Source: Deltaproteobacteria bacterium (lineage in GTDB: Bacteria; Desulfobacterota; DSM-4660; Desulfatiglandales; Desulfatiglandaceae). Taken from it: 11,237 nt of DNA. Each line of letters starts with the position of its first letter. Position 1 is the stretch's first letter. The notes beneath the pieces are model-generated. The model was not told the DNA's origin. It ran no database searches and saw only the letters and a list, made by a program, of their open reading frames with translations. Shown in pieces: positions 1-6,666 of the stretch. The stretch lies in assembly GCA_011051075.1 (NCBI GenBank), contig DREN01000105.1, forward strand, positions 1 to 11,237, written 5' to 3'. A program made the position numbers and the translations under genes.

Positions 1-1
1 C

Positions 2-655
2 CATTTGAAGATCGCCTCGGTTGCAGACATCATATCCTACCGGATGCGCACCGAGTCCTTTGTCCACAGGGCGGCCGAGACCGTTCTTCCCACCCCTTTC
101 GGTGAGTTTAAGGCCATAGGCTTTGTTAACGACATCGATGAGTACGAGCATCTTGCCCTGGTTAAGGGAGATATCTCCGGGGACAAGGAGATCCTGGTAA
201 GGGTACACTCGGGATGTTTAACCGGTGACGTGTTCGGATCTTACCGGTGCGACTGCGGAGAGCAGCTTCAAAAGGCCATGTCAATCGTACAGGAAGAGGG
301 CCTTGGGGTGATTCTATATCTCCAGCAGGAGGGTAGGGGTATCGGGCTTGCAAACAAACTGAAGGCCTATGCCCTCCAGGACAAGGGCCTGGACACGGTG
401 GAGGCAAACGAGGAACTGGGCTTTGCAGCCGATCTCAGGGACTACGGCGTGGGTGCTCAGATCCTGGCGGCTCTGGGGGTGAAAAGGATGAAGCTGCTCA
501 CCAATAATCCCAAAAAAATCATCGGTCTCGAGGGGTATGGACTGGAGGTTACGGGGAGGGTTCCACTTGAGTGTGTTCCAAGGCCTGAGAATGTTAAGTA
601 CCTTTCCACCAAATGCCATAAATTGGGACATCTTTTGAAGATGATTGATCAGTAA
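2..655 (+). CDS. ribBA: Bifunctional riboflavin biosynthesis protein RibBA, 3' part (GTP cyclohydrolase II domain)
   Basis: The reading frame is open at the left edge (His codon at base 2), so the N-terminal part lies outside the window. The first visible residues, HLKIASVADIISYRMRTE, match the end of a DHBP synthase (RibB) domain. The rest is a complete GTP cyclohydrolase II (RibA) domain, which converts GTP to the pyrimidine precursor of riboflavin. The zinc site is visible as GCLTGD followed by RCDCG (Cys71, Cys82 and Cys84, counting from the codon at base 5). Other family motifs are YLQQEGRGIGL, AYALQDKGLDTVEAN and LLTNNPKK. In the whole enzyme RibB makes 3,4-dihydroxy-2-butanone 4-phosphate, which RibH joins to the pyrimidine. 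ribH lies downstream, separated by a repeat element. The identification is firm; only the missing 5' part is uncertain. Confidence 0.96.
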   Translation, partial: HLKIASVADIISYRMRTESFVHRAAETVLPTPFGEFKAIGFVNDIDEYEHLALVKGDISGDKEILVRVHSGCLTGDVFGSYRCDCGEQLQKAMSIVQEEGLGVILYLQQEGRGIGLANKLKAYALQDKGLDTVEANEELGFAADLRDYGVGAQILAALGVKRMKLLTNNPKKIIGLEGYGLEVTGRVPLECVPRPENVKYLSTKCHKLGHLLKMIDQ

Positions 656-681
656 TGATAAGTTCGTTAAAGACCAGACCT

Positions 682-983
682 CCTGTGCGGTTAGACTTCA
701 GCAATTGTGGATAAGGGATCTATCCCGCCCGTGGAGGGAGTCCGTCCGTGGGGGCCTCTTTTCCAAAGGACGCAAAACCTATCTCATTGCATAGGGACGG
801 CAGCATGCGCTTGAAATAAGCTACGGGAAAGTCCCAAGAGAGAGTCTCGGTTGGAGCCTGTACGGGTTCCTGCCTGCTCCGAGGCTCCAATCCAACTAAG
901 GGGGCGTCCCCCATGTCCTGTGGAATATTTTGTTGCGTCCTTTGGAAAAGAGGCCCCCACGGACTGAGGGTAACCGCGCAGGT
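682..983. mobile_element. Repeat element copy A (about 302 bp, MITE-like, no transposase)
   Basis: This stretch fills most of the 423-base gap between ribBA and ribH. It recurs in the same orientation at 10357-10658, with roughly 88-90% identity by eye and equal length. The ends form a short imperfect terminal inverted repeat: CCTGTGCGGTTA on the left, and CCTGCGCGGTTA on the complement of the right end. Inside is a perfect 32-bp inverted repeat (744-775 and 933-964) around 157 bp. No transposase or other convincing long gene is present, so a non-autonomous mobile element is the best reading. No clean target-site duplication flanks this copy, unlike copy B. A structured RNA or regulatory repeat is an alternative. 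Confidence 0.75.
744..964. repeat. 32-bp perfect inverted repeat inside repeat copy A
   Basis: Bases 744-775 and 933-964 are exact reverse complements over 32 bases, with core GGGGGCCTCTTTTCCAAAGG. They enclose a 157-base interior. Transcribed through, this would form a long stem with a large loop. The arms are almost identical between the two copies of the element (one change in 64 bases), while the interior has many more changes. Confidence 0.9.
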
Positions 984-1078
984 CGAATAATTTAAAGAAA
1001 GTATTTTCCCGGCTCATCAGACGTTTGCCGGAGAATAATTTTTGTGAGGTCATAAATAAGGACTGAAAGGGGGTTTTT
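984..1078 (+). other. Short gap between repeat copy A and ribH
   Basis: This AT-rich 95-base stretch holds a weak hairpin, CCGGC at 1009-1013 pairing with GCCGG at 1027-1031, and the ribH ribosome binding site (AAAGGGGG just before the start codon). I see no convincing -35/-10 promoter and no FMN riboswitch. If ribBA, ribH and the later genes share a transcript, it must run through the repeat element. Confidence 0.5.
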
Positions 1079-1558
1079 ATGCCACGGCTAATGGAAGGCA
1101 GGCTTACTGCCGAGGGTTTTCGCTTCGCGATTGTCGTCAGCCGTTTCAACGACTTTATCTGTTCAAGGCTGATGGAGGGGGCCGTTGATGCCCTTGTCAG
1201 GCACGGTGGGGACGAGGACAAGATATCTGTTATCAAGGTGCCCGGGGCCTTTGAGATGCCCCTGGCTGCAAAAAAACTGGTCCAGACCGGGTCCTATGAC
1301 GCAGTCATATGTCTTGGGGCCGTTATCAGGGGCGCTACCCCGCATTTCGAGTACGTGGCGGCAGAGGTCTCAAAGGGTATTGCAAACGTGGCACTTGAGA
1401 GCGATGTCCCGGTCACTTTCGGGGTATTGACCACAGATAACCTGGAACAGGCCATTGAGAGGGCAGGCTCCAAATCAGGGAACAAGGGGTACGAGGCAGC
1501 CATGGCTGCCGTGGAAATGGCCAATCTTTTCAGGGTGCTTGAGGGCCCTGCTACCTGA
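1079..1558 (+). CDS. ribH: 6,7-dimethyl-8-ribityllumazine synthase
   Basis: The 159-residue protein has the normal length for lumazine synthase. The enzyme condenses 5-amino-6-ribitylamino-uracil with 3,4-dihydroxy-2-butanone 4-phosphate, the penultimate riboflavin step, usually as a 60-mer or pentamer in the cytoplasm. Visible motifs are SRFN near the N-terminus, PGAFEMP at about residues 57-63, GAVIRGATPHFEYV at about 81-94 including the active-site His, and FGVLTTDNLEQA followed by GNKGYEAA near the C-terminus. The ATG is preceded by AAAGGGGG at good spacing. It works in the same pathway as ribBA upstream and is followed after 34 bases by nusB, the usual bacterial order. Confidence 0.97.
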   Translation: MPRLMEGRLTAEGFRFAIVVSRFNDFICSRLMEGAVDALVRHGGDEDKISVIKVPGAFEMPLAAKKLVQTGSYDAVICLGAVIRGATPHFEYVAAEVSKGIANVALESDVPVTFGVLTTDNLEQAIERAGSKSGNKGYEAAMAAVEMANLFRVLEGPAT

Positions 1559-1592
1559 GGCCCTCAACCATACCTGTTTATAATGGAGAAAC

Positions 1593-2006
1593 ATGGGGGA
1601 GAGAAGACGGGCCAGGGAGTTGGCCGTTCAGGTCCTCTTTCATCTGGAGTTCAGTCCTGATGATCCATCGGAGGTCTTTGACCTGATATGCGAAAATTTC
1701 CAGGCAGGGAAATCTATCAGGGGTTTCTCAAAGAGGCTCGTTCTTGGTGTCTGTCACAGGAAAAAGACCCTTGACGAGCTTATCAGCGAGGCCTCGGAAA
1801 ACTGGCGTATTGAAAGGATGAGCCGCCTTGACAGGTCTATCCTGAGGTTAGCCACTTATGAAATCGTATTTCTGGACGATATCCCCCCCAAGGTCTCCCT
1901 GGATGAGGCCGTGGAAATAGGAAAGAGGTTTGGGAGTGAGGACTCAGGCAGGTACATAAACGGTGTACTGGACAGGATCTACAATACAAAAGTCAGAGGT
2001 GATTGA
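1593..2006 (+). CDS. nusB: Transcription antitermination factor NusB
   Basis: The 137-residue all-helical protein matches NusB, which binds boxA RNA with S10 (NusE) and supports antitermination on rRNA operons. The N-terminal RRRARELAVQVLFHLEF and the C-terminal pattern SRLDRSILRLATYEI, SLDEAVEIGKRFG, INGVLDRI are diagnostic. A GGAGA lies a few bases before the ATG. It follows ribH and ends six bases before leuS, whose ribosome binding site (AGGTGA) lies within the last nusB codons, so the genes are probably cotranscribed and perhaps translationally coupled. Length is typical and nothing looks broken. Confidence 0.96.
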   Translation: MGERRRARELAVQVLFHLEFSPDDPSEVFDLICENFQAGKSIRGFSKRLVLGVCHRKKTLDELISEASENWRIERMSRLDRSILRLATYEIVFLDDIPPKVSLDEAVEIGKRFGSEDSGRYINGVLDRIYNTKVRGD

Positions 2007-2012
2007 GCAACT

Positions 2013-4589
2013 ATGAAATACAACCCGCATGAACTGGAAGTTAAGTGGCAGGACTATTGGGAAAAAAATCGCCTTTTCAAGGTAGTAGAAGATTTATCTA
2101 AAGAAAAATATTATCTCTTGGAGATGTTTCCGTACCCCTCTGGCAAGATCCATATAGGCCATGTGCGCAACTACACCATAGGCGATGTGGTGGCAAGATT
2201 TAAGAGGATGCGCGGCAAGAACGTTCTTCACCCCATGGGATGGGATGCCTTTGGCATGCCCGCGGAGAATGCTGCCATTGAAAACAACACCCATCCTGCC
2301 AGGTGGACCTACGATAACATCGAAGCCATGAAGCTGCAGCTCAAGAGGATGGGCTTCAGCTATGACTGGGACAGGGAATTTGCCACCTGTGACCCCGAGT
2401 ATTACCAGTGGGAACAGCTGGTCTTTTTGGAAATGTATGAAAAAGGCCTTGCCTACAAGAAAAAGACCTTTGTCAACTGGTGCGACAAGTGCCAGACCGT
2501 GCTGGCAAACGAGCAGGTGGAGGACGGATGTTGCTGGCGCCATCCTGATCTGGAAGTCACTGTGAGGGAGATGGATAGCTGGTTTCTCAAGATAACGGCC
2601 TACGCCGAAGAGATCCTCGAATATTGTGATAAGCTTCCTGGATGGCCGGACAGGGTCCTGACCATGCAGAAAAACTGGATAGGCAAGAGTTACGGGGCCA
2701 TAATCCGGTTTCCCATGGTCGGTTCGGATGAGGAAATAGACGTCTTTACCACACGCCAGGACACGGTCTTCGGAGCGACCTTCATGTGCCTTGCCCCGGA
2801 GCATCCCCTGGTCAAACAGATCATCAGGGGCCTCCCACAGGAGAAAGAGGTGCTCGAGTTTGTGGAGCAGACACTGCGAATGGATAGTGTGACGCGTACC
2901 GCGGATTTTACCGCAAAGGAGGGGGCCTTTACCGGGAGATACTGTCTGAATCCGGTGACAGGGGAAGAGATACCCATCTTTGTGGCCAACTTCGTCCTCT
3001 TTGATTACGGCACAGGGGCCATAATGGCCGTTCCCACCCATGATCAGAGAGACTTCGAGTTTGCCAAGAAATACGGGCTCCGTCTCAGGGTGGTCATCAG
3101 GCCCCCGGGCGGGGATCTTGATGAGGAGACCATGTCAGAGGCCTATGTGGATGAGGGGATACTGGTGAACTCCGGGCCTTTCAACGGTCAGCGCAACCTG
3201 GAGGCCCTGGACAGCATTGCAGAGTATCTGGGATCTATAGGAAAGGGGCATAAGACGGTAAATTTCAGGATAAGGGATTGGGGCATATCCAGACAGCGTT
3301 ACTGGGGTGCACCCATTCCCATAATCTACTGCGACAGGTGTGGAACGGTCCCCGTGCCAAAAGAGGACCTTCCGGTAGTCCTTCCCCTGGACCTCCAGAT
3401 GAGGCCCAACGGGGCGTCGCCCCTTCCACTCGAGCCCTCCTTTTTCAAGACCACCTGTCCCCGGTGCATGGGTGAGGCCCGGCGAGAGACAGACACCATG
3501 GACACCTTTGTGGAGTCCTCCTGGTACTTTGACCGATACGCATGCCCTGATTATTCCGAAGGTCCCCTTGATCCTGTAAGGGTTGACTACTGGATGCCTG
3601 TGGACCAGTACATCGGAGGGATTGAACATGCCATTCTCCACCTCCTGTACTCCCGTTTTTACGCAAGGGTACTGAGAGACCTGGGACACCACAGGGTCAG
3701 CGAGCCCTTCACCAACCTTCTGACCCAGGGGATGGTCTGCAAAGAGACCGAAGAATGCCCTGAGCATGGGTTCCTCTACCCGGACCAGGTAAAGGACGGG
3801 AAGTGCATCCTGTGCGGCACAGGGATAATCACGGGCAATATCGTAAAGATGTCCAAATCCAAGAAAAACGTGGTGGATCCCCAGGGACTTATAGAGCGCT
3901 ATGGTGCGGACACCGTCCGGATGTTCTGCCTGTTTGCCTCACCCCCGGACAAGGACCTGGAATGGAGCGACCAGGGTGTTGAAGGCTCGTACAGGTTCCT
4001 CAACCGGGTATGGAGGCTCGTGAATACCCATATTGAAAAGATAAGGGGTGTCAGGCCCTTTGACGGGAAGGCAGCCCTCTCAGGCCGGTCAAGGTCTCTT
4101 TTTCGCAAGACCCATGAGACCATAAAGAAGGTGACCGAGGACATAGAAAACAGGTTTCACTTCAATACGGCCATTTCTGCTGTAATGGAACTGATAAATG
4201 AGCTTAATCAGTTCCTGAACAGCGGGGAGGAGATAGACGAAACGGACTGGTCTGTGGCGCGGGAGGCCGTGGAGGCGGCTGTAATCCTTCTTTTCCCAGT
4301 GGTGCCCCACATAACAGAGGAGCTGTGGCACATGCTCGGGCATGATGACTCCCTGCTCAAGGTCCCGTGGCCCTCCCACAATGAGAGCGCCCTTCAGACC
4401 GAAACCAGGTTGATCGTACTCCAGGTCAATGGAAAGGTGAGAAGCCGGATCCAGGTGCCCGCCGCTTACGGCCCAAAAGAGATTGAGAGGGAGGCCCTGG
4501 TAGATGAGAGGATCCGGCGTTTTGTTGGTGAGAAACCGATCAAAAAGGTCATTGTAGTCCAGAACAAACTGGTCAACGTGGTGGTATAG
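2013..4589 (+). CDS. leuS: Leucyl-tRNA synthetase
   Basis: The 858-residue class I synthetase charges tRNA-Leu with leucine in the cytoplasm. The catalytic signatures HIGH (residues 47-50) and KMSKS (612-616) are both intact. Between them are a zinc-binding stretch with CDKC (157-160) and CCWRH, the CP1 editing domain (TTRQDT at 246-251, AVPTHDQRDFEFA), the GISRQRYWGAPIPI segment and ETDTMDTFVESSWYF. The C-terminal part carries the anticodon-binding domain and a small terminal domain. Length is normal. In the editing domain the widespread TTRPDT motif reads TTRQDT here (Gln249), which I believe is a lineage variant. The gene starts six bases after nusB and leads into lptE. Confidence 0.98.
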   Translation: MKYNPHELEVKWQDYWEKNRLFKVVEDLSKEKYYLLEMFPYPSGKIHIGHVRNYTIGDVVARFKRMRGKNVLHPMGWDAFGMPAENAAIENNTHPARWTYDNIEAMKLQLKRMGFSYDWDREFATCDPEYYQWEQLVFLEMYEKGLAYKKKTFVNWCDKCQTVLANEQVEDGCCWRHPDLEVTVREMDSWFLKITAYAEEILEYCDKLPGWPDRVLTMQKNWIGKSYGAIIRFPMVGSDEEIDVFTTRQDTVFGATFMCLAPEHPLVKQIIRGLPQEKEVLEFVEQTLRMDSVTRTADFTAKEGAFTGRYCLNPVTGEEIPIFVANFVLFDYGTGAIMAVPTHDQRDFEFAKKYGLRLRVVIRPPGGDLDEETMSEAYVDEGILVNSGPFNGQRNLEALDSIAEYLGSIGKGHKTVNFRIRDWGISRQRYWGAPIPIIYCDRCGTVPVPKEDLPVVLPLDLQMRPNGASPLPLEPSFFKTTCPRCMGEARRETDTMDTFVESSWYFDRYACPDYSEGPLDPVRVDYWMPVDQYIGGIEHAILHLLYSRFYARVLRDLGHHRVSEPFTNLLTQGMVCKETEECPEHGFLYPDQVKDGKCILCGTGIITGNIVKMSKSKKNVVDPQGLIERYGADTVRMFCLFASPPDKDLEWSDQGVEGSYRFLNRVWRLVNTHIEKIRGVRPFDGKAALSGRSRSLFRKTHETIKKVTEDIENRFHFNTAISAVMELINELNQFLNSGEEIDETDWSVAREAVEAAVILLFPVVPHITEELWHMLGHDDSLLKVPWPSHNESALQTETRLIVLQVNGKVRSRIQVPAAYGPKEIEREALVDERIRRFVGEKPIKKVIVVQNKLVNVVV

Positions 4590-4642
4590 CGCGTAGGCGC
4601 AAGGAGTATGGCCCAAGGCTCACGGTCGGGGAAGCGGGTGTC

Positions 4643-5197
4643 ATGTTGAAGAGCAGGTTTTCCACATATTCAAGGTCAATCCTTCCATATTCGATCCTCC
4701 TCATCCTTGCTGCGGCGAGTGGATGCGGCTACTCTCTTCAGGATACGAGACAGCCAAAGGGGATAAGCATACCAAGTCTGGCCATACCCCTCATGCCAAG
4801 CCCCTCTTCCAACCTGGGGTTCGAGGGAGACTTTACCATGATGATCCGGCAGGAGTTTGTCAAACACTCCCAGATTCCCCTTGTGTCCAGGGAGCAGGCG
4901 GCCGTGGTCGTCATTGGAAGGGTGGTTGATAGCAGGACCGATCCCCTGAGCTACAGGACAACAGACGGTACCTTTGAGGTGACAAGTTCCCGCTGGCTGA
5001 AAATCAGACTGGCGGCCAGGCTCCTGGACAGGACCACCGGTAAGGTAATATGGGACGATGACAGTATGGTTGAAAAGGCGTCCTTCACCGTGAGTTCCGA
5101 TCCCCTGAAGACAACCTACAACCAGAGAGAGGCCACCAGGCTCATCGCCAAGTTGCTGGCAGAGAGGATCTACCTCAAGACCATGGAACGTTTTTGA
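4643..5197 (+). CDS. lptE: LPS-assembly lipoprotein LptE
   Basis: The 184-residue protein has a short basic N-terminus, a hydrophobic segment (about residues 13-25) and a lipobox ending ASGC, predicting cleavage before Cys28 and lipid attachment. The mature start CGYSL is typical of LptE (RlpB), the outer-membrane lipoprotein that plugs the LptD barrel and helps insert LPS. The middle region (VVVIGRVVD, DGTFEVTSSRWLKIRLAARLLDRTTGKVIWDD) fits the LptE fold. Position between leuS and holA is the same as in many proteobacteria and supports the call. The ribosome binding site is weak (GGGGAAG about ten bases upstream), but no other in-frame start exists after the leuS stop. Its TGA overlaps the holA ATG. 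Confidence 0.9.
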   Translation: MLKSRFSTYSRSILPYSILLILAAASGCGYSLQDTRQPKGISIPSLAIPLMPSPSSNLGFEGDFTMMIRQEFVKHSQIPLVSREQAAVVVIGRVVDSRTDPLSYRTTDGTFEVTSSRWLKIRLAARLLDRTTGKVIWDDDSMVEKASFTVSSDPLKTTYNQREATRLIAKLLAERIYLKTMERF

Positions 5198-6186
5198 TGC
5201 GTGCAGATCTTTCCCCAGCCCAGCTTGTTAATCTTATCAGACGCGGCCGCCTGGGCATGGTTTACCTGTTTTACGGTCCAGACGATTTTCAGATAGAAAG
5301 GGTCCTGGGTCTGATTCGCGAGACCCTGATCCCTGAGTCTGCAATGGATTTTAATCTTCAGACTTTTTACGGGGATAAGAGTACAAACCCGGCAGATATA
5401 ATCGATTCTGCCCGCTCATTCCCCTTTATGGCCTCGAACCGTCTGATCATCGTAAGGAGGACCGAAGAGATCTCCGCGTCGGCACTTGAGGCCTTTCTGC
5501 CCTATCTTGACAACCCGGTTGAGTCCACATGCCTGATATTTATCACCTCCAGGACCGATTTCAAAACAAGATTCTATAAGAGAATAAGAAGCATGGGAGG
5601 ATCGGTCAACTTCAGGCAACCGTACGACAATCAGGTGGTCCCGTGGATAAAGAGGATGGCAAAGGAACTGGGCCTGACTATCAGCGAAGAGGCCTGTGTT
5701 TACCTGCAGGGTATTGTGGGGAGCAGGTTGCGGGAGATCAACTCGGAGCTTGAAAAACTCTCTCTCCGTCATGGAACAGGGAAGATCGGAGTGGAGGAAG
5801 TAAAAGGTCTCGCCATATACAGCCGGGTTTATACGATTTTTGAGCTTATGGATCAGATATCGTTGAGACAACCATCAGAATCCATATCCGTATTGAGCAG
5901 GTATATGGAGGAGGAGGGAAAGGATGCGGTCTTTGGCCTTATGGGCATGCTTAACAGGCAGATTAGGCTGATCATGCGGGCCAAATCAATAGCAGGGGAG
6001 GGGGGGCAGGTGGCCGGAAAGCTGGGCGTGCCCCCGTTCCTGGCCAAAAAGATCGTTCAGCAGTCCCAGCACTGGAGCCTGGAGAGCCTGGAAAATGCCC
6101 TGGATCTCCTTTACCGGGCAGACGGACGGCTCAAATCAGGTGCCAGACCACGACTCGTGCTGGAAAACCTGGTCCTGTCTTTTTAA
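5197..6186 (+). CDS. holA: DNA polymerase III subunit delta
   Basis: The 329-residue protein matches HolA, the clamp-loader subunit that opens the beta sliding clamp. Visible features are YLFYGPDDFQIERVLGLIR near the N-terminus, the central VGSRLREINSELEKLSL segment, and a C-terminal collar-type helical domain (FGLMGMLNRQIRLIMRAK, LGVPPFLAKK, ALDLLYRADGRLKSG). I place the start at the ATG at 5197, which shares its A with the lptE TGA stop, a typical coupled arrangement. A TTG one codon earlier would also be in frame but is less likely. Sequence identity within this family is low, but both the conserved segments and the leuS-lptE-holA context agree. Confidence 0.93.
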   Translation: MRADLSPAQLVNLIRRGRLGMVYLFYGPDDFQIERVLGLIRETLIPESAMDFNLQTFYGDKSTNPADIIDSARSFPFMASNRLIIVRRTEEISASALEAFLPYLDNPVESTCLIFITSRTDFKTRFYKRIRSMGGSVNFRQPYDNQVVPWIKRMAKELGLTISEEACVYLQGIVGSRLREINSELEKLSLRHGTGKIGVEEVKGLAIYSRVYTIFELMDQISLRQPSESISVLSRYMEEEGKDAVFGLMGMLNRQIRLIMRAKSIAGEGGQVAGKLGVPPFLAKKIVQQSQHWSLESLENALDLLYRADGRLKSGARPRLVLENLVLSF

Positions 6187-6215
6187 GCTAAACCCCTGGT
6201 CCGGGCTATGGCGGA

Positions 6216-6491
6216 TCACCCTTCAGGTGCGGCCAGACTGTTGATCTGGGTGGCCAGCCGGGAAATCTTCCGGGATGCCTGGTTCTTGTGGATCACACCC
6301 TTGGAAGCGGCCTTTTGAATTATGGAAACTGCCTTTATAAAGCTATTCCTGGCCTGATCCACTGAGTTTTCAGACAGGGCAATGCGAACTTCCTTGACCG
6401 CCTTTTTGACCCTTGTCTTGTAACTCTTGTTTCTGACTCTTCTGACTTCGTTCTGCCTTGCCCTTTTAAGGGCCGATGGGTGGTTCGCCAA
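6216..6491 (-). CDS. rpsT: 30S ribosomal protein S20
   Basis: The 91-residue, Lys/Arg-rich helical protein begins MANHPSALKRARQNEVRR and is a standard S20, which binds 16S rRNA early in 30S assembly. It lies on the opposite strand, convergent with holA, with 29 bases between the two stops. The start codon is TTG, fixed by the conserved MANHPSA N-terminus and by AGGAGG seven bases upstream. E. coli rpsT also starts with UUG and is autoregulated at translation by S20, so a similar control may apply here; that is inference. Confidence 0.97.
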   Translation of the reverse strand: MANHPSALKRARQNEVRRVRNKSYKTRVKKAVKEVRIALSENSVDQARNSFIKAVSIIQKAASKGVIHKNQASRKISRLATQINSLAAPEG

Positions 6492-6633
6492 ATCAAGGCC
6501 TCCTCATGAGAGTAAAGGTTGAACTATATAGGGCAACATATCGATATACATAAAAAACGGCACCCCCCTTCCTTTTTCAGGGGCACCAGGCCCTGTTGCC
6601 CGGTGGTCCGTATCAAGCTAAACATTTCTTTAT
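6492..6633. promoter_or_regulatory. Divergent intergenic region rpsT / murJ with inverted repeats
   Basis: This region must carry the rpsT promoter on the - strand and anything specific to murJ on the + strand. It contains a 10-bp palindrome ATATCGATAT (6538-6547) and an 8-bp inverted repeat, GGGCAACA (6531-6538) with TGTTGCCC (6594-6601). AT-rich TATATA-like hexamers occur around 6525-6550 but no full promoter can be assigned by eye. The inverted repeat could be an operator or a leader stem; its role is unknown. Confidence 0.45.
6499..6504 (-). promoter_or_regulatory. Ribosome binding site of rpsT
   Basis: On the - strand this reads AGGAGG, a perfect match to the anti-Shine-Dalgarno sequence, seven bases before the TTG start. 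It is the best site in the window and sets the rare start codon. Confidence 0.85.
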
Positions 6634-6666
6634 ATGGAAGACAGGGTATCATGTCAAGGATTTTCT

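Noticed and set aside
664..1000. Possible target-site duplication around repeat copy A (TTAAAGA at 667-673 and 992-998).
   Set aside because: The two short matches do not lie directly against the element ends, and the adjoining bases differ. It may be a decayed duplication, but the sequence does not support it.
984..1078. FMN riboswitch before ribH.
   Set aside because: The stretch is too short and lacks the conserved RFN motifs. If the operon has one, it would lie upstream of the rib genes outside the window.
2094..3041. Long open frame on the - strand (315 codons) opposite leuS.
   Set aside because: It is fully antisense to the conserved catalytic and editing domains of LeuRS, has no recognisable domain, and is explained by codon bias of the + strand gene. 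The same holds for the other antisense frames in leuS, murJ and ribBA.
4608..4649. A 13-codon open frame before lptE with AAGGAG and a stop overlapping the lptE ATG, as a possible coupling leader peptide.
   Set aside because: The ribosome binding site is only one base from the ATG, too close for normal initiation, and the peptide has no notable features. It is most likely chance.
5194..5199. TTG at 5194 as the holA start.
   Set aside because: It adds one residue only, and the ATG at 5197 forms a standard TGATG overlap with the lptE stop, so the ATG is preferred.
6187..6215. Bidirectional terminator between the convergent holA and rpsT stops.
   Set aside because: I see no stem longer than about 3-4 bp and no T run in either direction in these 29 bases.
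6578..6595. Hairpin CAGGG/CCCTG between rpsT and murJ as a terminator.
   Set aside because: The stem is only 5 bp with no T run after it on the + strand, and no gene on either strand ends there.
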